Of a stretch of DNA of 64,000 nt, positions 38,166 to 47,752 are shown in pieces; the first letter of the stretch is position 1, and each line of letters starts with the position of its first letter. The position numbers and the translations under genes were made by a program. The stretch lies in NCBI RefSeq assembly GCF_000316115.1, contig NZ_JH993797.1, positions 7,041,961 through 7,105,960 on the forward strand, read 5' to 3'. A model generated the notes under the pieces. It searched no databases. It saw only the letters and a list, made by a program, of their open reading frames with translations, and was not told where the DNA came from. This stretch comes from Leptolyngbya sp. PCC 7375 (lineage in GTDB: Bacteria > Cyanobacteriota > Cyanobacteriia > Phormidesmidales > Phormidesmidaceae).

Positions 38166-38828
38166 CTACCTCCTTGCCCCAAATTCCATCAGCCGAGCAA
38201 GTAAGTCTGGGGAGACACCTGCTCGTTGAGCGGCATCCGCTGTGGCGACACCATCTCGCATCAGCTGTAAACAGGTTTGAATCCGCTGCCATAGGGGATC
38301 ACTAGGTGAGATCAGGCGACGAATTTGCGCCACCTGTAATCCCTGCTCGATTTGTGTGACAGCGGTGAGGGTGGGATTATCCGATAGCTCAGGAGCACTT
38401 TCCTGTTGAAGAGCCAGGACGGAATAGTCAGGCATTCCACCATCCGGGAAACTCAGCTGAAAGGTATAAATATCAGCATCGGTGAGGACTGTGAGTGTTG
38501 TCGTAGCTGTGGCAGGTAAATCAGGAAACTCAATAGGATGAATTCGCCGCAGATGAATCACAGTGGCAGCACAGCTGTCTGAGGTTCCAACAACAACACA
38601 CCTGGGATCATCAAAGTCTACGGTGACTTTGGAGAGATCATCTAACCAGGCTCGTTGAATGGTGATATCCAGTGGACGAAAGTTGAGGGTCACCCCATGA
38701 CCCCGGTGTAATTCCACATCGATGGCTCTCGATTCAGGTATTTCAACCGAACGAGTCTGGGCCATGGCGGGTTGGGCCAGTCCCCATAGTAGTAGAGCCA
38801 TTGATAGCTTTATCAAACGCTGCATCAT
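38166..38828 (-). CDS. VirB9/TraK-like channel component
   Basis: A clear signal peptide (MQRLIKLSMALLLWGLAQPA, ending AMAQ) precedes a beta-rich domain (SVEIPESRAIDVELHRGHGV, LTVLTDADIYTFQLSF). This matches the general layout of VirB9/TraK proteins, which form the outer-membrane core with VirB10. The C-terminal 60 residues are helical (ATADAAQRAGVSPDLLARLM). It lies immediately after the VirB10-like gene, as these genes often do. Similarity is by pattern and position, so the name is tentative. Confidence 0.65.
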   Translation of the reverse strand: MMQRLIKLSMALLLWGLAQPAMAQTRSVEIPESRAIDVELHRGHGVTLNFRPLDITIQRAWLDDLSKVTVDFDDPRCVVVGTSDSCAATVIHLRRIHPIEFPDLPATATTTLTVLTDADIYTFQLSFPDGGMPDYSVLALQQESAPELSDNPTLTAVTQIEQGLQVAQIRRLISPSDPLWQRIQTCLQLMRDGVATADAAQRAGVSPDLLARLMEFGARR

Positions 38829-38838
38829 TCACCTCCGG

Positions 38839-40455
38839 CTACATGGGCAACTGCATTGAGGCATTGACAAACACCTGCACCGGAGTGTTCTCCTCCAGGT
38901 ACAACACCTGAGGCCGTTGGGCGATAGCATCCCTGGCCTGCTGATTTCGTTCAGATAGGATGTCTAGCAATACATCCGTGCCGCCTTCCAGGGCACCCGC
39001 TAAGACATTGGGGGCTGGATTCTCCTCAGTAACCACCGTGCTGTTGTCATTGGTCTGGACACGGGTATTGGGTCGAGTGTAGAGTTCTGAGGCTCGACGA
39101 ACAGCACCCAGGGCCACTTCACTGGCATCAAGCGCTGCAATCTCACCACCGGGATCTCCATAGCCTTGTGCGATCAGCGGATGACCATCGGCACCCCGAA
39201 TCTGAACAACAGCATCGGGTAAAAGAATTTCCTGTTGATTGTTACCCTCTTGCCAGGTAGCCGATACCGCTGAAATTTCCACCAGCCGATCATCCCCAAC
39301 GGGTTCCACTTCAACCGTGAGATCGCTTTCGCTGGGAATGGCAGGTCGTCCCCGGTTATCAACCAGGGGTTCATTCAGACGAACCACATAACGACTGGAT
39401 TGTTCAGACTCATTGAGAACAACGGGTGTGGTCAGTTCGCCAGACGCATAGGTGCCTGACATCAGCGATGGGGGCTGGAGCGGTTCTTCAAGGATACGAG
39501 CTTCGGCATCGTTCAAAATCTCAGGAGAAACCTGGGCCTGGAGTGTGTTTTCAAGTGGTAACGGTTCAGGAATAACAGATGATTGCGTGGTTGCCACCAG
39601 AATGGGTTCAGTTAGTTCTAACGGTGCCGATTCTTCTGGAATTATTTCTGGTTCTGGTTCTTCAGGAACAGGGGATGATTGTGTTGACACGGTGGCCATT
39701 ACCGAATGAGGAGAAATCTGGGCGACAGGAATGGTTTTGACACCGTTATCTCCATCGACAGTGTCTGTTTGCTCTGTGGGTTCAACCGGTGGCACTGTGC
39801 CGTAGCTACCCAGACGAGCCAGGGTCTGCCAACGTTCTGTAGGATCTGTCTCTGAGAAACGGGGTGATGCAGCAGCTGTCACCGCAGGTGTGGGTCTGGG
39901 TGGTATCGCTGCTGTTTGTACAGGTCTGGGGGTGGGGCGATAGTCAATAACGGGTGCCGGTCGTGAACTGGCACTGACAACGGGTACCGGTCGTGAAACC
40001 GCAGGTTTAGTCGTCGCTTTGGGTGGTGTGGGTGCCGTTGTGGGTGACGATGATGACTTCGGCTTGGTAGCTTCCTGAGACTGTTGTTGAACATACGCCT
40101 GATCGCTCAAGGCCATATTGGATTTCAACCGGGCAACCTCATTACGGGATTCTTCCAGGGCGACCTCAGTGATGCTAGGTATCTCATTAGCCGCCTCCGT
40201 ATCCGTTGAAGCTTCAGACGCCGCTACATCCGCTTTATCGGTCTGTCGGCCTGCCAACATGAAATAACCTGCTATCCCAAAAACAGGCACCAGAGCTAAA
40301 CCTACAGCCATCAGTTTTGGCCCCGGCATCTTCCAGGCCGGTCGTTCTGATTTCATCTCCACCGCATCAAAGGCAGTTTCACTCACCAGGGGGTCATCCA
40401 GGTTGGGTGCCCCGGTCATCTCCCGTAAACTCTCCAGGGTCGGTTCATCACTCAT
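38839..40455 (-). CDS. VirB10/TraB-like channel scaffold
   Basis: The 538-residue protein has a short cytoplasmic N-terminus and one membrane helix at about 48-69 (LMAVGLALVPVFGIAGYFML). A coiled and then long proline-rich periplasmic stretch follows (to about 330), and a C-terminal beta domain begins near 340 (VVRLNEPLVDNRGRPAIPSE) and ends with VLYLEENTPVQVFVN. This is the standard architecture of VirB10/TraB/TrbI, which spans both membranes and gates the channel. The ATG overlaps the VirB8-like stop (ATGA) behind a GAGGAG site. Confidence 0.85.
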   Translation of the reverse strand: MSDEPTLESLREMTGAPNLDDPLVSETAFDAVEMKSERPAWKMPGPKLMAVGLALVPVFGIAGYFMLAGRQTDKADVAASEASTDTEAANEIPSITEVALEESRNEVARLKSNMALSDQAYVQQQSQEATKPKSSSSPTTAPTPPKATTKPAVSRPVPVVSASSRPAPVIDYRPTPRPVQTAAIPPRPTPAVTAAASPRFSETDPTERWQTLARLGSYGTVPPVEPTEQTDTVDGDNGVKTIPVAQISPHSVMATVSTQSSPVPEEPEPEIIPEESAPLELTEPILVATTQSSVIPEPLPLENTLQAQVSPEILNDAEARILEEPLQPPSLMSGTYASGELTTPVVLNESEQSSRYVVRLNEPLVDNRGRPAIPSESDLTVEVEPVGDDRLVEISAVSATWQEGNNQQEILLPDAVVQIRGADGHPLIAQGYGDPGGEIAALDASEVALGAVRRASELYTRPNTRVQTNDNSTVVTEENPAPNVLAGALEGGTDVLLDILSERNQQARDAIAQRPQVLYLEENTPVQVFVNASMQLPM

Positions 40456-41201
40456 TGGCTGATCTCCTCTCCATGAATGGGCCGAATTTCATCAATCTGT
40501 AATCCGCTTTCCAGTAGGCGATACACCACCTGTTGATAGTCCGATGCATTTTTAATTAGGGGTTTTCTAGGGGGCTCAATCGCCCGCACATAGAACCGTC
40601 GATTAAAGGGAATGGTGGTGCCAGATGGATTGGTGTCGTCAAAGACAATGCGTGTGGCGATCAGGTCCACCTGCCACAGTCCCTCGTTCACTACCTGAGG
40701 TGGTGAGACTTCTTGAGGAATGATTACGGCTGAAACCTGACCATCAAAGACCGCATCAGGAATAATCTCGGTGGCAAGCTGAGCCAGAAAGACATCACGA
40801 AAATCACTGGCTAACAGAAAACCAGCTTCCCAGGCAGATTCAGTAACGCGATCAGTGCCTTTGACTTTGATGCCTTCTTCATCAATTGTCTCTGTTTCTT
40901 TGCCAGGGATAGAACCCCAGGTAAAGGTCAGTACGGCCCAGTCGGATACCACCCGCCGGATAACTTCCGGTTCACGATAGTGAACATCGGCAGGGCGTAC
41001 AGTAAAGGCCCGACCATCCACCTGCTGCACCAGGGTGGGAGACGGTTTATTGGCCAGTTTGGAAAAAGAAACAGCCAGCCAAAGCAGGGCGATTGTCAGA
41101 ATGACAACACCTGCCGACAGTCCAGCAAAGGCCAGCGGCAGAATATCGGTGGAATCGAGTCTGGGGAGTCGCCCACGACGGGTGAGATCGCTAAATTGCA
41201 T
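40452..41201 (-). CDS. VirB8/TraE-like inner-membrane channel protein
   Basis: This 249-residue protein has one membrane helix at about 22-46 (LPLAFAGLSAGVVILTIALL) and a periplasmic domain of about 200 residues (FTVRPADVHYREPEVIRRVV, NRRFYVRAIEPP). That topology, plus its position before the VirB10-like gene, fits VirB8/TraE assembly factors. No close sequence signature was seen, so the identification rests on architecture and order. Confidence 0.7.
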   Translation of the reverse strand: MQFSDLTRRGRLPRLDSTDILPLAFAGLSAGVVILTIALLWLAVSFSKLANKPSPTLVQQVDGRAFTVRPADVHYREPEVIRRVVSDWAVLTFTWGSIPGKETETIDEEGIKVKGTDRVTESAWEAGFLLASDFRDVFLAQLATEIIPDAVFDGQVSAVIIPQEVSPPQVVNEGLWQVDLIATRIVFDDTNPSGTTIPFNRRFYVRAIEPPRKPLIKNASDYQQVVYRLLESGLQIDEIRPIHGEEISQ

Positions 41202-41209
41202 GGTGCGGT

Positions 41210-42310
41210 TTAGGGTAACGGCAGAGTCGATGAACCAATGGAAATAATGCGGGTGACACCGCCAGAGATGCCACGAAAGACAGCCATCCCGGCTCCTCCG
41301 GCAATGGATAGGGCTAGCACTGGAGCCAGCACACTAATGAGTAGAAGAAAACCAAAATCACTCTGGGTCTGAACCTCAGCGGTGACAACCACGGTGGCGG
41401 CAAGACCGACAATGACGCTGTAGGAGAACTTGGCCATGCCCAAACTGAAGAAGCCGGTTAACCAGGCCCACAGCGGTCGGCCCTGAAGAGGAATGGCTGA
41501 TCCAGCTACAGCAATCGGTCCCATAAGTCCGGTTAACAACATGGCCAACTCTAGAATGTTGGCAAAAGCCCACTGCCAGCCCTTGAGAATATGTTCAGCC
41601 AGGGCATGACTGCCGGTTTGCACCAGGCTATGGACTAAAAAGTCACCCAACGGATCTCCTCCCGCAGGGGGTGAGCCATCCTGGTAGTCCTGTTGAATAT
41701 GCTCACCGATTTGTCGTAGTCGTTGAGAAAGTCGCTGGAGTCCAGCACTCCAGAACCCTTTGCGGCGATACTCCTGCTCCAGGATTTGCTGTGCCCGTTC
41801 ACCCGCTTCTAAAAAGCAATCAATCTGAGCCTGTCCTTCTTTGGCATCACATTCGGCATATTCTCGCTGGATCAATGCCTTAGCCTGTTGGGACACAATC
41901 ACATCATTGAGAGCCTCCACCATGGAGACTTCACCAATCTGCACCGCCAGCACCACCTGGGTTTGGGCATTGATCACATCCCGTAAACCCAGGGTGACTG
42001 AGCCAAGCAGGGAGCCATTATCAAACAACAACACCGCGATTAGCAGCATCCAGAGCACATGGGGTAATGCCGGGAAAATGCCTCGTTCCATGGCATCCTT
42101 AACCCAGCCCACGGCAAAGAAGATAAATGTGCCTACCAGAATGATGGCCGCAAACTGGTTGATACCGAGATAGAGACCGTTGGACTGGGTGAAAATCTCC
42201 TGCCAGCGGTCGTCCCATGCTTGTTGGACGGCTTCAAGCTGCTGGATACTATCTTCGATAATGCTGAGGCCCCCAGTTACCTGGGCCAGGACATGGGCGG
42301 TCATGGGCAT
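41210..42310 (-). CDS. VirB6/TrbL-like polytopic channel protein
   Basis: The 366-residue protein has several membrane helices: FAAIILVGTFIFFAVGWV near 53-70, LPHVLWMLLIAVLLF near 81-95, and three or four more between about 245 and 350. A large polar region lies between them, with cysteines in AECDAKEG and DCFLEAG. This fits VirB6/TrbL-type inner-membrane proteins that guide DNA through the channel. The first ATG overlaps the preceding TAA by one base (TAATG). A second ATG at 42304 has better spacing from GAGGAG and may be the true start. Confidence 0.78.
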   Translation of the reverse strand: MPMTAHVLAQVTGGLSIIEDSIQQLEAVQQAWDDRWQEIFTQSNGLYLGINQFAAIILVGTFIFFAVGWVKDAMERGIFPALPHVLWMLLIAVLLFDNGSLLGSVTLGLRDVINAQTQVVLAVQIGEVSMVEALNDVIVSQQAKALIQREYAECDAKEGQAQIDCFLEAGERAQQILEQEYRRKGFWSAGLQRLSQRLRQIGEHIQQDYQDGSPPAGGDPLGDFLVHSLVQTGSHALAEHILKGWQWAFANILELAMLLTGLMGPIAVAGSAIPLQGRPLWAWLTGFFSLGMAKFSYSVIVGLAATVVVTAEVQTQSDFGFLLLISVLAPVLALSIAGGAGMAVFRGISGGVTRIISIGSSTLPLP

Positions 42311-43113
42311 TACTCCTCTGATGAAGTCTGGGTGCCAAGCACACCGGGCAGGTAGATGGGTGACTGGGCTGAACCGGAGATGGATACCTGACGTTCCAGT
42401 CGCTCCCGTCGATTGGATTCGTCAATGCCTTCGCTGGTATCGGCAGCGAGTTGAGCCAAAATGCCTTGTAGCTGTTGGAGCTGTAACAGTGTGGTGTTGT
42501 TATCAGCCGTGAGCTGAGTTTGCTGGGTCAGCAGCTTGGCAATCTCTGCATCAATCTGGGCACTTTGTTTCATCACATCCTGGGTGACGCCCATGCCCTG
42601 TGCACTTTCTGCCAGTGAGACGACTTCTTCCGTTTGGTGTACACTTTGATTGACCAAATCTGTTGTGCGCTGAGCGGATTCTTCTAACCAGGTGTTACCT
42701 TCTTCGCCAATAACAGGAGCCGCTAGCGATCTAGCCATTTCCTGGTCCACCAAATTACCTAGATCACGCTGTTGAACGACAGGACTGGTGGTAAGGACGC
42801 CAGCCCCGGTCACATCTTCAGCCGTACGAACTTTGTACGGATCTGGAATCTCAGTTTGGGTACTGCCTTTGAGATCATCCCACAGGACACCCAATGCTGT
42901 TTCCATAATGGTTTCTCGGATGGGATCTGCTCGCTGCCACTGACCGACAAGCTGTTCTAGTGGATTGAGATAGTCATCCAACACACCCTGATGCCAGCCA
43001 TCGGGTACACCACCGGGTAATAGGGAGGCAGCTGCAGTCCCAAGTGTGAGGATCGGCACCAGGGTGCCAGTGCCGATCAGTAACCATCGCCAGCGTCGTT
43101 TTTTGGGTGTCAT
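42310..43113 (-). CDS. VirB5/TrbJ-like periplasmic protein
   Basis: AGGAGG lies 5 bases before the ATG. A basic N-terminus and hydrophobic segment (WLLIGTGTLVPILTLGTAAA) suggest export. The mature part is mostly helical, with a coiled-coil region at about 185-220 (IDAEIAKLLTQQTQLTADNN). Size, topology and position next to VirB4 and VirB6 fit VirB5/TrbJ proteins, which sit at the pilus tip or periplasmic channel. Sequence similarity is not obvious, so this is a positional call. Confidence 0.65.
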   Translation of the reverse strand: MTPKKRRWRWLLIGTGTLVPILTLGTAAASLLPGGVPDGWHQGVLDDYLNPLEQLVGQWQRADPIRETIMETALGVLWDDLKGSTQTEIPDPYKVRTAEDVTGAGVLTTSPVVQQRDLGNLVDQEMARSLAAPVIGEEGNTWLEESAQRTTDLVNQSVHQTEEVVSLAESAQGMGVTQDVMKQSAQIDAEIAKLLTQQTQLTADNNTTLLQLQQLQGILAQLAADTSEGIDESNRRERLERQVSISGSAQSPIYLPGVLGTQTSSEE

Positions 43114-43129
43114 GGGAACCTCCTATGGG

Positions 43130-45856
43130 TTAAGAATTGGGTGCAATATTGTCCATGGACTGGCCTGCTCGCACGGTTTGCACATAAGCCTGAGCAAAGG
43201 CGGCATAGCCTGCAAACTTGTTGTCGTGTTGGGCCAATACTCGTTGCCGGGCCTTTTGTTCTTTTTGGTTATTAGCGACAGCCGCTAGCAGTTCAGGGGA
43301 TGGATAGTGGGAACAGGGGGTGAGTCGAGCATCGGCATCGACCAACCAGTGGGAGCAGATCTGCACTGGGTCAATACGAAACGCTTCATCGGTATTGGGC
43401 ATCAACACCTGGGGTGAGTAACCAAACAGGGTTTCATAGGAAGGCAGGGCGTTAGGCTGGATGGCACCGATAAAGCGAGTGTTGAGGTTTTGGAGAATTT
43501 GAGACCCGGCAACAGAGTTGGCAATAGTGTCTGGGTCCTGGCCGATGATCAGCGGACGAATGCCGGACTTGGCTCCGTTGGCACAAACCTGGCCAATAAT
43601 CTGGGCAATACCGTTGTACTTGAACAGAATGGGACTTTCATCAATGGCCAGGAGTGAATCAGACACTTCCAACGCTCGTCGAAAGGCCATGGACTGAGCA
43701 GATAGTGCCAGTACGGCGGCTTCAATGTTGTCGCCCACATTGCGCAGGGCAAAGACCGTGAGCTGGGCATCGGTACGAATAGTGGAGGGTTGAGAAATGG
43801 CCCGACCCACTCGACTGGATAACCAGCCCCGCAATTCCAACAAAATGGTGGCCAGAGCTTCTTGAATCAGAGGAGAATCTACCTCCAGCTCCAGACCGAC
43901 TATGGTTTCAACAAAGTCAGCCAGGGTGGGCATCTGTTGCCAGGCAGTACTGCCAAAGCCGTCGTCAAAGGCGGCATCATAGCGACTGAGAATAGCGTCA
44001 TCGGCAAAGAACTCTGCCAGTCCCTGCCATAGCAGTGTATGCACCCGCTTACCGAGCTGGTTCTCGGTTTCGGTGCCCATCACCATGGTATCCAGGGCTT
44101 TGACAAGAAATTCTTTGTAATCGTCTAATCGTTCCTGGCGTTGCTTTTCATCCAGGTGGCGCAGGTCTGGAATTTGAAATAGGTTGTTGGATTCTGAGCC
44201 AATATCAAAGTAGGCTCCCTGATCGCCAAAGAATTTCACCAGGTCGGTATAGGTGGTGGTGCCGTCTGGCTTGGGATAGTCCAGGGAAATCACATTCATG
44301 CCGCAGGCGATGGCCCAGACAAAAATTTCAGCGGCCAGGACGGATTTACCGCTGCGGGTTTCACCAAAGATCAAGATGCCGCGATGTTTCTCGGCAAAGT
44401 CAATTTGAATCGGCATCCGGCCCTGATGGGTGATCAGTTCAATGCCTCGGTTATCTACGGGACGGGGAAAAGCAACAGGCATTAGACCGGGAGCTTCATG
44501 GGTAAGATAGAGCTGTCTGCGGCCATCCTCTAGTAGCCACCCAGAGACAATGGGTAACGATCTGAGCCATAACTGCCAGGCAACTTCGGTTTCACGAATA
44601 AAGTCTCCCTGGTGAAAGGCATTGGTCAACTGCTGGCTGGCTTCACTCAGTTCAGTGGGATTATTGCGATGGAGAAAGACGACGACACTGACCCAGATGG
44701 GTAATGCCCCTTCGTAGATTTTCTCTTGAGCAGCCACCCCCTGCTTTAGACGCATTTGAGAGGCGACATCCACATCCTTGAGCATATTGGCTCGGAATGT
44801 GGCGGTCATATTCTGTCGGGTGAGCCGTTGCAGACTCATGCGAGTCATGGTCCGGTCGGCAGCGGCTAGCTCACAAACACAGTCATAATCGGCAAACTGA
44901 GACAGTGCCTGCCAGAGGTAATAGAGCTGATGCTCAGGGGAGATAAAACCTGCGGGTTTCGATTCGAGAACGACAGCACCGATACATTTACTTTTGACGC
45001 GCACCCACTGACGGTCTGCTTTTGGGTGAGTGGGATGGCCATGTTCTCCCCTGATCAGTACTGAACTGGCATGGAGGGGAACGGTGACGGTTTCTTGAAG
45101 GGATAATTGCCCCGTCTGATCGCTCAGAGTCAAGCACTGGGGAACAGACGGTGGTACCGACTGGTTAAACTGATACCAGAGATAACCCCAGAGGGCATTA
45201 GCATCCATGGGTGAAGCCTGTAAACCCATGCGACTATTGAGCTGTTGTTCCCAATGGAGATACCCATCGGTAAAGGCTTGGTTCAACAGCTGCTGATAGT
45301 GCTGAGATTCTTTTTCTTGTTTGAGCCCTTTGAAGGTGTCGTAGCGACTAATAATCCAGGCAAGGGCCTGTTCCAGCCGATCTGAACGGGCTTCTTTACT
45401 CGGTTCTAAAACGTAGGTGGCAAACAGGTAGAGATGTTTGGGTTGTCGTTGTCCTGCCGCTGTTCGATCACGGGTTGCCCGTTGTTGAGCCAGCAATAGA
45501 AACTGAGATTCCAGCGTTGATGTGGACTCTATGCGCTCCGAGAGTTCTTGCTGTCGTTGGTGATCCGTTCCGATTGATCTCAAATGAATTCGTAGCCGGT
45601 CACCCGGTCGAAAGCCTTGAAGCCCCGATTCTAATCTCGCCAAAACAGTTTCTGCTTGACCGTCTGCTAGCAGGGTATGAATGCCTACGGCTTGAAAGCC
45701 AAAGACAAAACTGAGCTGATTGCGATAGTTCAGCAGATAGGCTCCCACATCCCGATCTCTTACCTGGAGGCGACAGATACACTCCAGGTGAGATTCATCT
45801 TCAAAGGGTTTGAATCGGTAGCGTTGTGCCCCGAGTCGTTGTTTGGTTGTGCTCAT
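43130..45856 (-). CDS. VirB4/TraC-type conjugation ATPase
   Basis: About 908 residues. The C-terminal half holds the ATPase: Walker A near 500 (GILIFGETRSGKSVLAAEIF), a following VISLDYPKPDG segment, and a Walker B-like LLAIDESPILFKYNG near 737. The N-terminal half is the family's long regulatory part. VirB4 ATPases power pilus and channel assembly at the inner membrane. The frame extends to an ATG at 45883, but the start at 45856 (MSTTKQRLGAQRYRF) looks more natural. Neither has a strong ribosome site. Either start overlaps the upstream VirB3-like gene, by 56 bases from 45856, so coupling is likely. Confidence 0.92.
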   Translation of the reverse strand: MSTTKQRLGAQRYRFKPFEDESHLECICRLQVRDRDVGAYLLNYRNQLSFVFGFQAVGIHTLLADGQAETVLARLESGLQGFRPGDRLRIHLRSIGTDHQRQQELSERIESTSTLESQFLLLAQQRATRDRTAAGQRQPKHLYLFATYVLEPSKEARSDRLEQALAWIISRYDTFKGLKQEKESQHYQQLLNQAFTDGYLHWEQQLNSRMGLQASPMDANALWGYLWYQFNQSVPPSVPQCLTLSDQTGQLSLQETVTVPLHASSVLIRGEHGHPTHPKADRQWVRVKSKCIGAVVLESKPAGFISPEHQLYYLWQALSQFADYDCVCELAAADRTMTRMSLQRLTRQNMTATFRANMLKDVDVASQMRLKQGVAAQEKIYEGALPIWVSVVVFLHRNNPTELSEASQQLTNAFHQGDFIRETEVAWQLWLRSLPIVSGWLLEDGRRQLYLTHEAPGLMPVAFPRPVDNRGIELITHQGRMPIQIDFAEKHRGILIFGETRSGKSVLAAEIFVWAIACGMNVISLDYPKPDGTTTYTDLVKFFGDQGAYFDIGSESNNLFQIPDLRHLDEKQRQERLDDYKEFLVKALDTMVMGTETENQLGKRVHTLLWQGLAEFFADDAILSRYDAAFDDGFGSTAWQQMPTLADFVETIVGLELEVDSPLIQEALATILLELRGWLSSRVGRAISQPSTIRTDAQLTVFALRNVGDNIEAAVLALSAQSMAFRRALEVSDSLLAIDESPILFKYNGIAQIIGQVCANGAKSGIRPLIIGQDPDTIANSVAGSQILQNLNTRFIGAIQPNALPSYETLFGYSPQVLMPNTDEAFRIDPVQICSHWLVDADARLTPCSHYPSPELLAAVANNQKEQKARQRVLAQHDNKFAGYAAFAQAYVQTVRAGQSMDNIAPNS

Positions 45857-46151
45857 GGTGTAAGTGCGGTTGATAGACCACATGGCCCCGATTCCAGTCT
45901 GGAACCGGCACGAACTTATGGGTGAATTTCCAGGTCTTCTCGCCCACCACCACCCACCAGGTACTCATGCCCCAGGCACTGGTCAGAAGGAATAGTCCAA
46001 AGCCGAGCTGCAGAACCACCTGGGTCAGCACATAGGAGCCAACAAGTATGGCACCACTGGGGGCAAGAAGATTGGAGGGAATGGGGCCGAGGCTGGGAGT
46101 CTGTCCAATACTTTGGTTAATCGGACAAAACAAATTGGAGTCCTCGGCCAT
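45801..46151 (-). CDS. VirB3-like small membrane protein
   Basis: The 116-residue protein has one or two membrane helices (ILVGSYVLTQVVLQLGFGLF, LLTSAWGMSTWWVVVGEKTW) and lies between the pilin-like and VirB4 genes, where VirB3 is normally found. It begins 3 bases after the pilin stop. The last 20 residues (a His- and Thr-rich tail) are encoded in the overlap with VirB4 and may be unconstrained. The name rests on size, topology and order. Confidence 0.68.
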   Translation of the reverse strand: MAEDSNLFCPINQSIGQTPSLGPIPSNLLAPSGAILVGSYVLTQVVLQLGFGLFLLTSAWGMSTWWVVVGEKTWKFTHKFVPVPDWNRGHVVYQPHLHHEHNQTTTRGTTLPIQTL

Positions 46152-46154
46152 GGG

Positions 46155-46580
46155 CTATACGCCAAAGAACAATTGACTCAAGCCTTCGACCACCACTACC
46201 GCAGCGATAATAATGAAGGCATTTTGGAGGAGCGGTTGCCATTGTTCTCCCCGCTGGGCCTGGTAAATGGCAAAGAAGACAAAGCCCACTGCCGAGATCC
46301 AGACGACAATGCGCAACATGCCGAAGAGGAAATCAATGATGCCCTGGTCAATGTATTGACCAAAGATGGTTTGGGCCTGCTCTTCTGCGGTGCCGAATAG
46401 CTGAGCAAAGGCAGGATTGGCCTGGAAGATAATAAACGCGAATAGCAGAATACCGCCGATGATGCCCACTATGCGCCAGCGACTCAGGCGACTCAAGCGA
46501 GCATTCAGATTGGCTAATGGTCTGGCAAATGGAAGATGCCCGAAGGCTGGGACATTGAATCGTAATGAACGTTGAATCAT
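46155..46580 (-). CDS. VirB2-like conjugative pilin
   Basis: This is the first gene of the transfer operon; AGGAG lies 7 bases before the ATG. The 141-residue protein has a long N-terminal basic leader, a hydrophobic segment ending at an Ala-rich site (GILLFAFIIFQANPAFAQLF), and two further helices (FLFGMLRIVVWISAVGFVFF and AFIIIAAVVVVEGLSQLFFG). This is the typical two-helix pilin after signal cleavage at AFAQ. Pilins of this type form the pilus and channel. Confidence 0.78.
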   Translation of the reverse strand: MIQRSLRFNVPAFGHLPFARPLANLNARLSRLSRWRIVGIIGGILLFAFIIFQANPAFAQLFGTAEEQAQTIFGQYIDQGIIDFLFGMLRIVVWISAVGFVFFAIYQAQRGEQWQPLLQNAFIIIAAVVVVEGLSQLFFGV

Positions 46581-47035
46581 GGTCCGACTCCTGTCGATGG
46601 AATTGCCTGGAAGTCGGTAGATAGAACCCTGTCATAGGCCTGTATCCTTGCAATATGTCATCGCAGGATATAGCACCTAATAGCACTATAATCAATAAAG
46701 TACTACTTAGTAATACTGACGTAAGTCTACAGAATAGAACGCGAACTTCATATTTGTTTAAGGATTATTGATAGCGACTGAATGCCTGCTCAAGCCAGCC
46801 TAGTCTTCATTCTGAAGACCCATGGTTGCTTGAATACGCCTGCTAACAGCTATTTCAATGATGTTGTTAGGTAAGCAATATGTCTAAGTACCACTATTAG
46901 AAGTTTAAGAATATTTGCATCTACTTTATTCTTTCTTTTGGAGACCTTAGTGCTTCTATGAAGCAAATGTAGACAGTGACGGACCTAAAGTCCTAAGCGG
47001 TAGGATAAAGTCACATTGTTTGGAATAACTTTCTG
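46581..47035. promoter_or_regulatory. Divergent intergenic region controlling the transfer operon
   Basis: These 455 bases hold no gene. They separate the minus-strand transfer operon from the plus-strand ribbon-helix-helix-like gene and must contain promoters for both. A direct repeat TAGCAC at 46671-46676 and 46681-46686, spaced by one DNA turn, lies about 90 bases before the pilin gene next to AT-rich TATA-like sequence (TAGCACTATAATC). This is a plausible operator. No exact -35/-10 pair was identified. Confidence 0.5.
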
Positions 47036-47470
47036 ATGGTAGAGTCTGCCTCGTCTGGAAAACGTGCAAAAGCGAGCGATGATGACGCTCAAGAGGCAGG
47101 GTGCCGCCCGACGTTCTACATGAGTACTGAGCTGCTGGCTGAGATCAATGCTCAATGTGAAGCCGAGGGCAATAAGAAACGGTCTCCGTTTTTAGTGGAA
47201 TTGCTGGAGCTGGTATTAACCTCGCCGATAGGTCAGCAGCTTCGGGAAAATGCTCAGAAAAACCGGCGGGGGCTGGTGCATGAGTTAGAGGAAAATTTGC
47301 TGCTTTTTAATGAGCACATTCCAACAGAGCGGATTGAGGAACTAGCGGCAGCTAGTCAGCGGAATCCGGACCAGATGCTAGTGCGGTTAGTTTTGCTAGG
47401 GCTTAGGGTTTATGAGCGCTCCATTGCGCGGATGGAAGCAGAAATTGATGCCAGTAGTGGTTTGACTTAG
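47036..47470 (+). CDS. Ribbon-helix-helix-like DNA-binding protein, probable transfer regulator
   Basis: The 144-residue protein has a short strand-helix-helix pattern at about 23-60 (CRPTFYMSTELLAEINAQCE, then KRSPFLVELLELVLT) that resembles ribbon-helix-helix or TraM-like DNA-binding domains. The rest is helical (NRRGLVHELEENLLLFNEHI) and may mediate oligomerisation. It diverges from the pilin gene, so it could repress the transfer operon or bind the transfer origin. No good ribosome site precedes the ATG, so the start is uncertain. Confidence 0.6.
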   Translation: MVESASSGKRAKASDDDAQEAGCRPTFYMSTELLAEINAQCEAEGNKKRSPFLVELLELVLTSPIGQQLRENAQKNRRGLVHELEENLLLFNEHIPTERIEELAAASQRNPDQMLVRLVLLGLRVYERSIARMEAEIDASSGLT

Positions 47471-47752
47471 TTATTTATTAACCTTCAAATAAGGATAAAT
47501 CCGGATACGGGTCTTTCGGCAAGCAGTAAGAAATAGCCGTAACAGTTTGCTTGTCAGCTACGGTTTATATATGGCAAGCATTTTGACGGAATCGGGGGAC
47601 TAGGTTACGGACGTTTTTGTTAGCTGATAGTCCTGAATAGCCACGTTGAAATGGTCAGTGCTTATCTGATTCATGAGTCTCGATTTCGCCTAGCCATAGG
47701 CATTTGCTCATGTAAATGGAGCACCCCAGTCACGTAGGGGATTGGAGTGCTT

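Noticed and set aside
41671..42512. Several plus-strand ORFs of 70-110 codons
   Set aside because: They lie antisense to the VirB6- and VirB5-like genes and show no ribosome sites.
47471..47752. Possible terminator hairpins (for example CCGTA...TACGG and GCCTA...TAGGC)
   Set aside because: Stems are only 5 bp and no T-run follows, so they are not convincing.
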